NCBI GenBank assembly: GCA_009760855.2
Contig: WPIO01000017.1
Location: 372,001-436,000, forward strand
Source of the DNA: Cristatella mucedo
Lineage: Eukaryota; Bryozoa; Phylactolaemata; Cristatellidae
Length of the DNA stretch: 64,000 nucleotides
Direction of reading: 5' to 3'
Position 1 is the first letter of the stretch. The number at the start of each line of letters is the position of its first letter. Positions 1 to 9,935 of this stretch are shown here, in pieces. The position numbers and the translations under genes were made by a program. Under the pieces are notes generated by a model. The model had not been told where the DNA came from. It searched no databases and saw nothing but the letters and a program-made list of their open reading frames with translations.

Positions 1-5
1 CTGGG

Positions 6-13
6 TGACGTCA
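6..13. promoter_or_regulatory. Perfect CRE palindrome overlapping the CREB stop codon
   Basis: TGACGTCA, the full palindromic cAMP response element bound by CREB/ATF dimers, lies exactly over the TGA stop codon (11-13, minus strand). The match is direct; any function is inference, since this is the 3' end of the coding region and not a promoter. Confidence 0.4.
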
Positions 14-155
14 GTCCTTGGAATTGCAGTACAGCTCTTTTAGAGACTTGAGCTCGTCCATCAACGTCTTGTTCTGATTCTCCAACACGGCCACCCTGTT
101 CTCCAGACACTTGATGTAGTCCTTCTTCTTGCGACGGCACTCCCGGGCTGCCTCC
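11..155 (-). CDS. CREB1: CREB/ATF1 transcription factor, terminal coding exon (bZIP)
   Basis: This exon encodes residues 194-241 of the modelled CREB, the DNA-binding and dimerisation domain. The basic region reads REAARECRRKKK, followed by KCLENRVAVLENQNKTL. Leucines at 211, 218, 225 and 232 are spaced by seven, as in the CREB zipper, and the protein ends ELYCNSKD then TGA, like animal CREB proteins (ELYC...). The exon starts after a CCGCCGCAG acceptor (AG at 157-156). Its first base G completes the AG| codon left by the exon ending at 1585, restoring KN-R-EAAREC. The product is a nuclear factor that binds CRE sites and recruits CBP/p300 when phosphorylated. The 3'UTR runs off the left edge. 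Orthology to CREB1 versus ATF1/CREM cannot be split, because invertebrates usually have one such gene. Confidence 0.96.
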
Positions 156-772
156 CTGCGGCGGCGGCGCGACGTCGATGGTGAGCGAGCGCTGCGAGGA
201 GGCGCCTCTGCCGCTGGCAGGCGCACCCACCCACCCACCGCCACGCAGCGGCACGGCGCGGCAAGCTGCGGCGGAGCGCGCACGATAGAGCGAGCCGAAA
301 GAACAGCCGTGCTCAGCGGGCACGTGACCGTACCCCTCCCCCCACAGAGCGTGCCGGCCGACGGACGCTTCAGGAACGCACGGCAGGGCTAGGCGGGTCT
401 GGTTGCACTAGGACTCCCGAGTAGCAGAAGGCTTCAAACCAGAGGGGAAAAACGAAGAGCACTTCGAGACAGGCTACCCACGAAATTAAGGCCATACGCA
501 GCACCAAGTCCAAAGCTCTAGCAGACACATTTTAGCATAAGGTCACCTTATTCCAATGAAGCCTAGCACAGGCATTAGCCAAGGAGCATGCCGATGGCCA
601 AGGCCAAGGCCAGCACGTGTCCCAGTGGGATGCCTTTGTAGCATTGCCTTAGTCAGCCTCGCTGCTGCTCTGACCAGTTGCCTCGGCGCCCTAAGGCAGA
701 GTCGATGGGTACTCGGCGCGCACCTGCTGATGGCCGCGTCGAGAGAGAGAGAGAGAGAGAGAGTGAGAGAGA

Positions 773-858
<86 letters not shown>

Positions 859-1145
859 CAGAGACAGCCGGAGACAGACAGAGAGACGGAGCCCTAAGTC
901 AGTCGTCGCCAGGGCTACGTTGGGCGCCCTAGAAACGCACTACTCCTCGTCATTCGTTAAATAGGCCAGTGCCCGGCCACGAGTGAGCCACAAAAGGAAT
1001 TTTTCCGCTGCTGCAACTTATGACTGGAAGGCCTGCACAAAATGGATGTGCACGACCGTGGTAGGTACCAAATACGACCGAGTCTGTGGTGTGACATACA
1101 GGTCTGTACAGAGTTTACAGTGCGTACCATATGATTCATTTGTAT
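156..1145. other. CREB intron between 155 and 1585 (left part)
   Basis: CpG- and GC-rich sequence from about 156 to 420, then a purine microsatellite and unremarkable intronic DNA. No other coding exon is supported here. Confidence 0.6.
741..895. repeat. (GA)n microsatellite
   Basis: Near-perfect GA run with a few T interruptions, ending in GACA/GACAGA variants. It lies inside a CREB intron. Open frames on both strands here are translations of the repeat. Confidence 0.97.
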
Positions 1146-1271
1146 ATGATTCATTTGTATAGCGCCCAAAGAGAACCAAATCTTTATTCAGGCGCTTCAC
1201 ATATGCCTCAGGGCTCGAGTCCACGACCTCAGCCAGACCTTGGTCGGGGCGAGCACCTTAACCGCTGCAGC
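1146..1271 (-). mobile_element. SINE-A copy (tRNA head, LINE-like tail)
   Basis: Reverse-strand copy of a family seen about seven times in the window. In sense orientation it has a GTTAAGGTGCTCGCC box A region and a B-box-like CTCGAGCCC region. The tail has GAAGCGCCTGAAT, a TTCTCTTTGGGCGCTATA-like segment and an AAT-rich end. A 15-bp ATGATTCATTTGTAT motif is doubled next to the tail. It sits in a CREB intron. Confidence 0.8.
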
Positions 1272-1584
1272 TTAAGGGACATGCAGGCTAGCATATATTT
1301 TTCTTCCACTGTGTGGAGCCATAGCAGCGTTCAACAATCCAGTTAAGTCAGAACACTTGCCCACCCACCGGCATCGTCGAGAGTCCCGTACGATGATAGC
1401 ATCTGACACAGGAAGTAAACTATCACGTCGTACCTAGGTGCCGATGCTGCAGCCACAAACAGCACGTGACCTTAAACTCACACTTCGGGCCTCTTCGATT
1501 CCCAAGTGGAGAGGAGAGCAACTGCAAAATTTCTCTATGAGCACGGCGACACCCAACCCACAGGGTGAATAGGATCAGAATCAC

Positions 1585-1879
1585 CTGTTCTTCAGCAGAC
1601 GAAGCTCGCGCTTTCGAGAGACTTCTTCGGTAACTTGGCCGCCTGCTCCCAAGCTGCCCGCTGACGTCACGACCACACTTTGTCCCAGAGACCCACCGGT
1701 TGCCAGCTGGTACGCTTGCACGCCGGATGCTGGAATGAAGTACTGGTTACCGTCCGGGCCCTGCGCGTACTGCACAATTGTGGTGCCAGTGGCTCCGCTG
1801 GAGTTGCTCATCGTCAGGGTCTGCAGGCCTTGTCCCGAGCCGTCACCGTGTGTGGCTATTTGTATCGATGCTGGGATCA
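1585..1879 (-). CDS. CREB1: CREB exon encoding the Q2-like activation region and start of the basic region
   Basis: Residues 96-194 of the model. The acceptor TTTGCTTGCAG ends at 1880, and the donor GAACAG|GTGATT has GT at 1584-1583. The peptide contains GQGLQTLTMSNSSGATGTTI, matching the vertebrate GVQGLQTLTMTN... of the Q2 domain, then VQYAQGPDGNQYFIP. It ends SRKRELRLLKN, which leads into the basic region. Q2 is the constitutive activation domain that contacts TFIID in vertebrate CREB. The exon begins with TG, completing the single G left by the 3118 exon, and ends with AG, completing Arg194 with the next exon, so both junctions are frame-consistent. Confidence 0.95.
1662..1669. promoter_or_regulatory. 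Perfect CRE palindrome inside a CREB coding exon
   Basis: TGACGTCA lies within codons for VVTSAG of the Q2 exon. It is the second perfect CRE in 1.7 kb of the CREB gene. It may be coincidental, because the codons themselves permit it. Confidence 0.3.
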
Positions 1880-2742
1880 CTGCAAGCAAAATGAAAAGTC
1901 TGCTGCTGCTGCTGTGCCTTGCAGTGAAATCGGGTGATGAGGTAGGATAGGCACGCACGGCCGATGTGCCAATTCAGGCAGGCCTGATCGATCTAGCACT
2001 GGCAGACACCACGGCGACCGCTCGCTACAAGAGAGAAGCAGCTAGGGCAGCCACCGCCAGAAATCAGGCGGTGCCTTGCTGCACGTATTGGAGAAGTGGA
2101 GGGGAGGTGGTGGTGGGCACCCGGCTTCTGTAATCTTGCACTGGTGGTATAGTGTACGTGGAGGGGCGTGGAGGACTACCGGATGTGAAGCCGAGGTACA
2201 ATGAGCTGTACAAAAAATGCCAGGTTAGGGATCAGATTCTGGACTCTCACATCGATGACTGCTGGGGGGGGGGGAGTGCCAAGCTACATCAGCGTCGCCA
2301 AAGTGATGAAGGCCCCGTCCACATCCGCAACGCTACCCCTAATGCAGTGCAAGCTTGTGATTCAGCTTCCGAGGGCCACTGTAATTGTTCTGTCCACGGA
2401 TTCAAGTTGACGACCCGTGATTACGGAAGTGAGACACTGAATACTCCTTCATGCAGCCTATGGCAGCCCTTAGCACTAGTACACTCTGGGCTAAAGGAGC
2501 AAGCAGAATGGTGTAGGCCATTAATGGCCGGTTAATGCAGTCCTGCCAAAGGCTTGGATGGAAGAACGACATGAATGACAAATGAGTATGCATCCTATAA
2601 GTGCAACATCGATGCCCAAATTAAGAAGAGCTGGTGCACTACCATCACACATCTTTGATGAGGTGAAACTACAAGCACATAAACACGAACACACACACAC
2701 ACACAGACGCACACACACACACACCTGCACTGACACACACGT

Positions 2743-2831
<89 letters not shown>

Positions 2832-3117
2832 TGCACACACCTGCACTGACACACACGTGCACACGTATGTGCACAGTGACAAAAACAGCAGGCACATTGA
2901 CACACCCACAGTGACACACATACATCAACACATACGAAATAAATACACTTACACACCAGCACATACCCACCGACAAAGGACACACACACCGACAAACAAC
3001 ACGGCGACACAAATATTGCTAAAGCTAAAAAAGGGCATTGCTATGGCACAGCAAGCTTGATCATAGCGTTGGCACGCCGAGCAGCAGGCAGCAGACGAGG
3101 ACTGGCCCACAGCGTAC
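1880..3117. other. CREB intron
   Basis: Intronic sequence with a long CA microsatellite. No exon with consistent phase was found. Confidence 0.6.
2689..2886. repeat. (CA)n microsatellite
   Basis: Pure CA core at about 2745-2824, flanked by variant CACA/TGCA/CGCA units and a duplicated CACCTGCACTGACACACACG block on either side of the core. Confidence 0.97.
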
Positions 3118-3272
3118 CGACTGTACTTCCTGACTGGTAAAGCGTCGCTTGGGAGGAGTTCGTAGTCGCCTCTTGGCTGCCTTGGTTGTCAGAGCTCGAG
3201 TTGGTATTGCCTTCCTCTTCAATCTTTTCCATCATGGACGGTGGGTCTTGAGCAAGATTCTCAAATATTTTC
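3118..3272 (-). CDS. CREB1: CREB exon: second half of KID and linker
   Basis: Residues 44-95. The acceptor GGGCACAG precedes G|AAA ATA TTT, completing Arg44 of RRPSYR and continuing KIFENLAQDPPSMMEKIEEE. This corresponds to vertebrate KILNDLSSDAPGVPRIEEE, the second KID helix that binds CBP KIX. It is followed by a Ser/Asn/Gln-rich linker and TLYQSGST. The donor is G|GTACGC with GT at 3117-3116. The exon is 155 nt (1+153+1), so both junctions are in phase. Confidence 0.93.
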
Positions 3273-3392
3273 CTGTGCCCAAATCATATTGATATTCAAT
3301 GCTCACTCACACTCTAATGTTCAAATCTTACCGTGAAACTCGGTCAAGAACAGTCCTGGTTTGCGCAATGCCAAAACGAAAAGAAAGTATAC

Positions 3393-3475
3393 CTGTATGA
3401 TGGGCGCCTGTTCAATATTTCTCTCCTGCTCTTTCTCCCATCGGGATCATCACCAATATCAACTTCGTCAACAAC
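3393..3475 (-). CDS. CREB1: CREB exon: KID phosphorylation site
   Basis: Residues 17-43 plus two bases of Arg44. The acceptor AACTCCAG precedes GTTGTTGACGAAG, and the donor is TACAG|GTATAC. The peptide runs VVDEVDIGDDPDGRK then SRREILNRRPSY. RRPSY is the PKA/CaMK site (Ser42 in this model, equivalent to Ser133 of human CREB1). The position of the vertebrate GSK-3 site (the Ser of EILSRRPS) is Asn here, so the hierarchical PKA-GSK3 phosphorylation known in CREB1 cannot occur at that residue. The exon is 83 nt, phase 0 in and phase 2 out. Confidence 0.93.
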
Positions 3476-4714
3476 CTGGAGTTAATTTGAATATGTATCG
3501 ACCCTAGCAGCTCTCAAAAGCCCGAGCTACTTGGCATGGCATGATAGGTCAACGTTTAGATTAAGCATTACACGTGGATGACATGGAATGCTTCTTAGGC
3601 AGGCTCGACCAGTGAGTGCTGGCAGTCGAATTTCCTGCTCCAACCGCTTGCTTGCCATAATGAAGGAATGGCCAAAGAAAAAGGCATCAAGTGGGCAAAT
3701 GATGTGCTCCTTGCAGCACCTTTTCGAGTATTGTGTGAAGTTCTTTTTGCTTGGTAAAGCTCATCTCAATGTTGTTACATAAAGAGTGTGGATTAAATAA
3801 AGACTCTTAATATGTAACATTATTTCCATTAACTATGCCGGGCTCCGATTTAACCTCGGAGTGAAATTGGGTGCACACATTTTCAAAATATACTACCGAC
3901 AGGTCACATCGAAAGCCGTTCTAATCGATAGTGAGGGAGACACAAATGCATTAGGTAATAATAAAAGATAGCAAATGTATGCCACGATTTTGCTCATCAG
4001 TTATGCTGAGCTGAGAAGATGATTCCTGCCATATAGTATAGCCACCAATCACCCAAATCCTATGTGGCCATACACAAAACTAATCAGTACTTAGCAAGGC
4101 ACCAAGCAGATCAGCAATTACAATTTAAAGACTGCAGAATGAATGAGGTGAGCACTAGTTTTCAGCTAAAGCCCTGTCGAGCCGGCAAGTGAGCAAAGGT
4201 CTCCAAAACAGAAGGTTGACCAGAAGACTGGCCAACTGTGGCATTACAAAGCCCATCTGAGCCTTGCATAACGTGCCAGCATAGCCCCATAGCGCGCTGC
4301 CTGCTGGACAAGCGCTCCACGCGAAAGTCAGCTGTCATACTCAGGTATCGGCACACACCAGCTGGCACCAGCACATTATTTTGCTTTAGTATAAATCAGA
4401 CAATAGTGATAGTGAACGAGGACTCAAACAGCGCGGATGAGACAGTATGCCGTCAGGGTACTTCACAAGTACCATAGCATGCTGGCTTTGAGCACGAAAG
4501 TCAGCTGACACAGTTAGTATAAGCATACGGGTCATATGCACAGTGAAGGCAACCCCCCCCTGACCACTCATTATAGGACATGCTAATACTGATTTATATG
4601 CAACGGGTGTATCCATGCTGTACTTGCACATGCACACAAGTTGAACACTTTTATTCAGCACGCTATTCAGTAGAAATCGTCCTGTCAACTGCTGCAAAAC
4701 TCAGCCACTCGTCT
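3476..4714. other. CREB intron, unique-looking sequence
   Basis: No coding exon, RNA gene or clear repeat recognised. Short open frames here have no similarity I know. Confidence 0.5.
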
Positions 4715-5015
4715 CGACAAGGGTGTTGATGCCACACCAGCTTAGTTCTGATAGGGAGCTTCACTGGCTCCCCATCATGCATCGAATAAATTTCAAGATC
4801 ACCTGTCTGGCTTACAGGTCACTTAACTCGCTAGCACCAGCCTTCTTTTCTGAACCCCTTGCTCCTCCAGTCATGCGATGGCACACCACCCACTCCTCAG
4901 CATCTAGTAATCTTTAAAGTCCCTCGCACTAAAATGAAATCTTTTGGCGATCAAGCTTTCAGCTCGTATGAACCAAAAGTCTGCGCTCACTTGTAGCTAT
5001 GGTTGCTACCTGAAA
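4715..5015 (+). mobile_element. Degenerate CR1/L2-like LINE fragment
   Basis: Encodes LHWLPIMHRINFKITCLAYR and SLNSLAPAFFSEPLAPP, the region after the RT core of CR1/L2-group LINEs (LHWLPV..RI.FK motif). It is more diverged than the adjacent family-1 copies. Confidence 0.75.
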
Positions 5016-5019
5016 TTCA

Positions 5020-5787
5020 ATCAAGTTTGCCCGCGTCCAGCTGCATAACATTGCTAAAAATCGGGCTTGTTTAGACAGGAATATCGCACGTAAATTAGTC
5101 CATGCATTTGTGACATTCTGTCTTAACTTCTGTGATTCATTGCTTGCTGGTCTACCGGTCTGTGCAATAAGGTGCTTACAGCTGGTGCAAAACTCTGCAG
5201 CTAAGCTTGTCTCTCGTGAGCATCACAGTTAACACATCACACCACTTCTTGCCAAACTGCACTGATTCCCAGTCAAGCAACACATCGACTTCAAGGTTTT
5301 GCCAATCACTTTTAGATGCCTTCATTCTTTAGCTCCAGCTTATCTCTCAGATCTACTGCCCCACCAGGCCAAGCATCGTACCACCCGCTTTTCGGAATCC
5401 AACAGTTTACCAATACCTCGTACAAACCTCAAATCCTATGGAGACCGTGCATCTAGTTTGTGTGCTCCCAAAGCCTGGAACTCCATCCTGACTTGCGTCA
5501 GAACATCCCCTGACTTGACCACATTTTAAAAGAACTTGAAAATATACCTATTTAGGACAGCATTTAGTGGGTCCCTGTGTTCGTCCTTCATGTGCCTATG
5601 CGTGCTGACACTGCATGCTGCCATTAACCACACTTGCTCGCTGACCCTGTGCATATCACCCCTAACCATGTTATTCTTGTTGTTTATTGAGAATGCTACC
5701 ACTAACCATTCGATCGTGCTTTCTTTGCAGCAAATGTAAAGTGCCTAGAAAGAGATTGAGTTCTCCGAGGGCGCTATGTATCAGATG
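5020..5787 (+). mobile_element. LINE family 1 fragment with 3' tail
   Basis: 5'-truncated copy beginning near the NIAKNRACLD-type region, with frameshifts and stops. It ends in the family's 3' hairpin (AAAGTGCCTAGAAAGAGATT ... GGGCGCTATG). A younger family-1 copy abuts it at 5788. Confidence 0.85.
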
Positions 5788-6906
5788 TACAATCTAGGCT
5801 TTCACTTCTATGCGGATGACACTCAGTTGTACCTTTGCTTTGATCCCTCCCAGCCTTCGAGCACCTCAAATTCTCCAAACTCACTAGCTGCATGTATTGA
5901 TGACATCCGATCATGGATGGCAGCAAATTTTCTAAAACTTTACAATGATAAAACTAACTTACTAGTTATGGGCAAACCCAGTGTGATCCAGAGATTGGAA
6001 AGGGTGACTCTCAAAATTGGCTCTGCCAGCATATCTCCAGTTGAATCAGCTCGAAATCTAGGTGTCATATTCCAAAGCGACCTCTCGTTAGACGACCATA
6101 TCAGCTCCACAGTCAAATCCACCTATTTTCAGCTTCATAACATTGCTAAAATTCGGGCTTGTTTAGATAAAGATACCACGTCCAAGTTGGTCCATGCATT
6201 CGTGACATCCCGTCTCGACTTCTGCAACTCACTGCTTACTGGCCTGCCAGCATGTGCGATCAGGCGATTGCAGCTGGTGCAAAACTCGGCAGCTAGGCTT
6301 GTCTGTCGTGAGCTTCGCAGTTGCCACATTACTCCACTTCTCGCCGACCTGCACTGGCTACCAGTCAAGCAACGGATTGACTTCAAGGTTTTGTCGCTCA
6401 CTTTTAGGTCCCTTCATTCTATGGCTCCAGCCTATCTGTCAGATATACTACCCCATCAGGCCAAGCATCGTACCACCCGCTTTTCGGAATCCAGCAGTCT
6501 AGAAATACCTCATACAAACCTCAAATCCTTTGGAGACCGTGCATTTAGTTCATATGCTCCCAAAGCCTGGAACTCCCTCCCGACCTGCGTCGGAACATCC
6601 CCTGACCTGACCACATTTAAAAGGAACCTAAAAACACACCTATTTAGGACAGCATTTAGTGGGTCCCTGTGATTCGTCCTTGATGTGCTTATGCTTGCTG
6701 ACACTGTGCATGCTGCCACTAACCACATTTGCATGCTGACCCTGTGCATGTCACCCCTAACCATGTTATTCATTTCGTTTGTTTTTTCAAGCATGATTTT
6801 ACTTACCATTTAGTTGCATTTCACTTTACAGCAAATGTAAAGCGCCTAGAGAGAGATTAAGTTCTCTGAGGGCGCTTTATCAAGTAAATTATTATTATTA
6901 TTATTA
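5788..6906 (+). mobile_element. LINE family 1 (CR1/L2 group), long 3' fragment with intact C-terminal frame
   Basis: The open frame 5776-6672 encodes the C-terminal part of a non-LTR reverse transcriptase. It starts at motif C ([11 protein letters not shown]) and runs through LRSCHITPLLADLHWLPVKQ, PAYLSDILPHQAKHRTTRFS and APKAWNSLPT to a stop after FSGSL. The copy is 5'-truncated just before motif C. The 3'UTR ends in AAAGCGCCTAGAGAGAGATT...TCTCTGAGGGCGCTTT (an imperfect hairpin) and an ATT repeat at 6887-6906. About 94% identity by eye to 44128-45230. It lies in the CREB intron. Confidence 0.92.
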
Positions 6907-7139
6907 TGTATCATTATTGTTATTACTATTATCAATCAAGTCTCAACTGAAGGCACATCTGCCCGGTCAGCTTTCCTTTTACCCCAGAGAACTTATCTTT
7001 TTGTTTCATTTCTGCATGCTTTGTATACTTAGCTGCAATGATTCAGTGCATTTTACGAGCCAGAGGTTATACTAACCGGTGGCAATGAGTGTCTTCATCT
7101 TTGCCTAGGCATATTGGCCTAAGCAAGATACTTCTTGCT

Positions 7140-7300
7140 TTATGTCACCCCTAACCATATTATTCATTGTGTTTGTTTTTCAAGCATGATTTTACTTACT
7201 ATTTAATTGCATATCACTTTGCAGCAAATGTAAAGCGCCTAGAAAGAGATTAAGTTCTCAGAGGGCGCTTTATCAAGTGCAATATTATTATTATTAGTTC
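7140..7300 (+). mobile_element. LINE family 1, 3' tail only
   Basis: Severely 5'-truncated copy: TGTCACCCCTAACCATATTA through AAAGCGCCTAGAAAGAGATT and GGGCGCTTTATCAAG, then ATT repeats. Confidence 0.85.
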
Positions 7301-7582
7301 CATGATTGATACCGTGCACGTGATAAACCACAGGGCTAGTCATTCTTTTGGAAAGCACCTGGGTAGAGATTTAGTTCTTTAAAGGTGCCATACAACCAAC
7401 CTATTATTGTTATTAGTATTACTTCAGTGGGGTTACTAAGCAAGTTACATAATGGCCCTGCTGTGGTCAATCTACATTATCCCTGCTGTGCTGATCTAAA
7501 TTAATTAAATTAGTCTAAATTAGTATTTGAACCTTCTCGAACAACAACAATGAGAGGAATACAAGACAACACACCAACTTAC

Positions 7583-7630
7583 TATGGCAATCGTAGTACC
7601 GTCACTGCCGTCGTCATCCATTCCATCCAT
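7583..7630 (-). CDS. CREB1: Candidate first coding exon of CREB
   Basis: Proposed residues 1-16, MDGMDDDGSDGTTIAI, ending exactly at a strong ATA|GTAAGT donor (GT at 7582-7581). The exon ends in phase 0 and would join the phase-0 exon at 3475 to give ...TIAI-VVDEV.... Two in-frame ATGs exist (7630 and 7621); the second has the better context (GGAATGG). If correct, this CREB has no Q1 glutamine-rich domain before KID and totals 241 residues, versus about 341 for human CREB1 and 271 for ATF1. Extra or alternative exons in the 4.1-kb intron cannot be excluded. The call rests on splice signals, phase and acidic composition, not on homology. Confidence 0.6.
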
Positions 7631-8172
7631 TGGTTAGTGGTTAGAGCCACAGTGCAAATCCGAAATCCAGCATGAATAGCTTTTACTGCAACAGAAGCAA
7701 TAGGCAGACTAGTTAGCTGAGTGCTTGATTGAGATACTAATCCATGCTATATTATTATCTCCGACGGTCTTGAGGGAGACAGCCAAGCAATATAGTACGT
7801 GACACACACCGCCTACCATCAAGACAGTGACCAACAAACCAGATGCAGCTACAATCTTATGGGTGACACAATGCCAATACACACTACCCACATGTACACT
7901 CAGCAGCAAGAAATTCTTGCAGCCTGCCCTTTGCTGCTGTACCTGTAAATTCGTTCGGGTGATAAGAGAATTTTCTACGATGACAGGCACCATTAAGTTA
8001 TTCGCAGCATGTGAACATATTGTTTTAGCGGAAGATAAAAAACCAACACAAATGTTGTTGCTCTATCTGCACTTGGTGCGACGACGTCGGTCACGATTCA
8101 TTATGACCTCATTTCTCTTGCCAGGCATAGAGGTCACCGGCCTCTGCACATTGTCTCTTCTGCTCTTGTACA
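7631..8172. other. Intergenic region or CREB 5' region
   Basis: Lies between the proposed CREB start and the stop of the next minus-strand gene, so a CREB promoter or 5'UTR would be here. No TATA box or CRE stands out. Confidence 0.4.
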
Positions 8173-8445
8173 TCACAGAGCCGGAGTTTTAGGATCAACT
8201 ACTGGTTTAGGCTGAACACCCAGCCTTAGCTGCCTGTCAATATCACTCAAAAGTCGTACTATAGGGTTCAAATGGGCCACTGCTTCAGCACCAACCATTC
8301 GTGAAAAAAAGTACTTTGCTTGCCTGTCAGTGTTCTTAGGGTTGCTATCTTGCTGCCCAAATGTAATGACCCCGAGCCGAGTACTTGAGCTTTGAAATTC
8401 AGCTTGATTGACCAAAAACAACTTGGGTACTTTTTTGACGAATCG
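8173..8445 (-). CDS. Unrecognised 141-aa protein, terminal exon (residues 52-141)
   Basis: Opens after an AAATAG acceptor (AG at 8447-8446) in phase 0 and runs 90 codons to TGA at 8175-8173. The start reads RFVKKVPKLFLVNQAEFQSS, followed by RLGVITFGQQDSNPKNTDRQ. It ends in a predicted amphipathic helix (NPIVRLLSDIDRQLRLG) and a proline/valine tail, PKPVVDPKTPAL. Composition is ordinary soluble protein, with no low complexity and no LINE motifs. I do not recognise the family. Its phase matches the exon ending at 9750, which supports a real two-exon gene on the CREB strand. Confidence 0.55.
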   Translation of the reverse strand, partial: RFVKKVPKLFLVNQAEFQSSSTRLGVITFGQQDSNPKNTDRQAKYFFSRMVGAEAVAHLNPIVRLLSDIDRQLRLGVQPKPVVDPKTPAL

Positions 8446-8918
8446 CTATTTGGAGCTGGTGCAGTTGCCCAGACAATAAATTGATTTGAACCCTATAGAA
8501 CGACTATAGAGTGATATAAACAGATGGCTGAGGTGGAGTGTTCGGCCTACACCACTAGTCGGACTTTTCAGTTAAACTCAGGCACTGTGGCACGTACTAA
8601 AGCAGAATAGACACCGGAGAAGAACTCTTTGCCCGACTAGAGAAAAGAAGTCATAAAGAGTCATTATGGGACGAGGCCACACTAAATGCATACATATGAA
8701 AAAAAACCAAGTGTTGTTTTGGGCCGTCAATGAATTTTTCACATGCTGAGCATACCTTTAGCATACATTGCAAAACTAAAAACCACCCATTACCCAAACG
8801 ACTTTACAGCCACAGCAGCCCCGATCATATAGCGAGGACTTTTTGCTGCTGAGTAGAGCTGAGCTGGCAGCCAAAAAAATTGACACATAGTTGCACTGGA
8901 ATCCCCCCTCCAAGGGAC

Positions 8919-9040
<122 letters not shown>

Positions 9041-9749
9041 GCACGCCAGTGCCATCCCTGGGAGTTGACCCGGTTATATGAGTCCAGAGGCAAGACTACA
9101 CGCTCATCTACTTCGACAGGCTGCAGCTGAAATACAGCACACTACTGAATATCACCTAACTATTAGTGCAATAATTTCATGCGACTATAGTCATTGACAA
9201 AGCTATTACGTTTCTGGTTTTGAAGACAGCAACCAAATTGTCGGCGTCCACCGATCTACACCACGTTCACATGTAGCTAGCACAGACTGTGGCATGAAAA
9301 AGTTTGCACCGTTACAATGCAATGAGATGTACAAACGATACAAATGATTGCTCACCAGAGCACTTAGCTTACTTGTTAAGCATTTCCTCTTTGCAAACAA
9401 AGAGCGATTTCGACGATTGCTAGTAATGGCTTGACTATACATTACTGCTCGAGTTTGCCAAAACCACGCAATTCGATGTATCTGCTACACCCGAAAAGCA
9501 TCCGAGGAATCTACAGAATGTCAAGTAAGCTTCAAATCACCGAACATGGCCGACAAGTGCTACCTACTTAAAGAGAGCAGTAGAGTGCTGCTGCTGCTGG
9601 GCCCTTTGAGCCTCCGATGACATTATTTCACAAGTCTGGACTCGTGAGCACTCCAGCAGCACAGCAGCACACTTGTAAACTTGCTTCTCTCAAATAGGCT
9701 ATACCTAGACAACAGGCTCACTCAAGACTGCAGCAGCATCTTAATTTAC

Positions 9750-9935
9750 CCTTGCCAGGCAAACCAACCGTGGGGTAAGATGAGTCACCACTACTGCAGC
9801 TTGCTTTGCTACAGCCTTCTTGCTGAGCCGGTGAGAGCATATTCTCAATTTGCGCTTCCATTCATCGAGTTCACCATACACGCCATGCTTAGCCTTAGCC
9901 ATTGCTATGTAACGACTCCGCAAGTGCACAGCACT
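9750..9935 (-). CDS. Unrecognised 141-aa protein, first coding exon
   Basis: Acceptor CTCTCCAATCATCTTTAG ends at 9936, with a good pyrimidine tract. The donor is GCAAGG|GTAAAT (GT at 9749-9748). The exon is 186 nt, phase 0 at both ends. Translation probably starts at the internal ATG 9902-9900 (context GCAATGG), giving MAKAKHGVYGELDEWKRKLR, then a basic helix ICSHRLSKKAVAKQAAVVV. The 33 nt before it would be 5'UTR preceded by a non-coding exon; if not, the protein extends upstream. It joins in frame to 8445-8173. The N-terminus is strongly basic, suggesting nucleic-acid binding or organelle targeting; this is inference only. Confidence 0.55.

Noticed and set aside
2521..3012. Long His/Thr and Val/Cys open frames
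   Set aside because: Translations of the CA/TG microsatellite; the same applies to frames at 20289-20552, 28000-28283, 47169-47487 and 52783-53293.
9357..9442. Possible minus-strand exon (QAITSNRRNRSLFAKRKCLT before GTAAGC)
   Set aside because: Good donor, but its phase does not fit between the exons ending at 9750 and starting at 8445, while those two join directly in frame.
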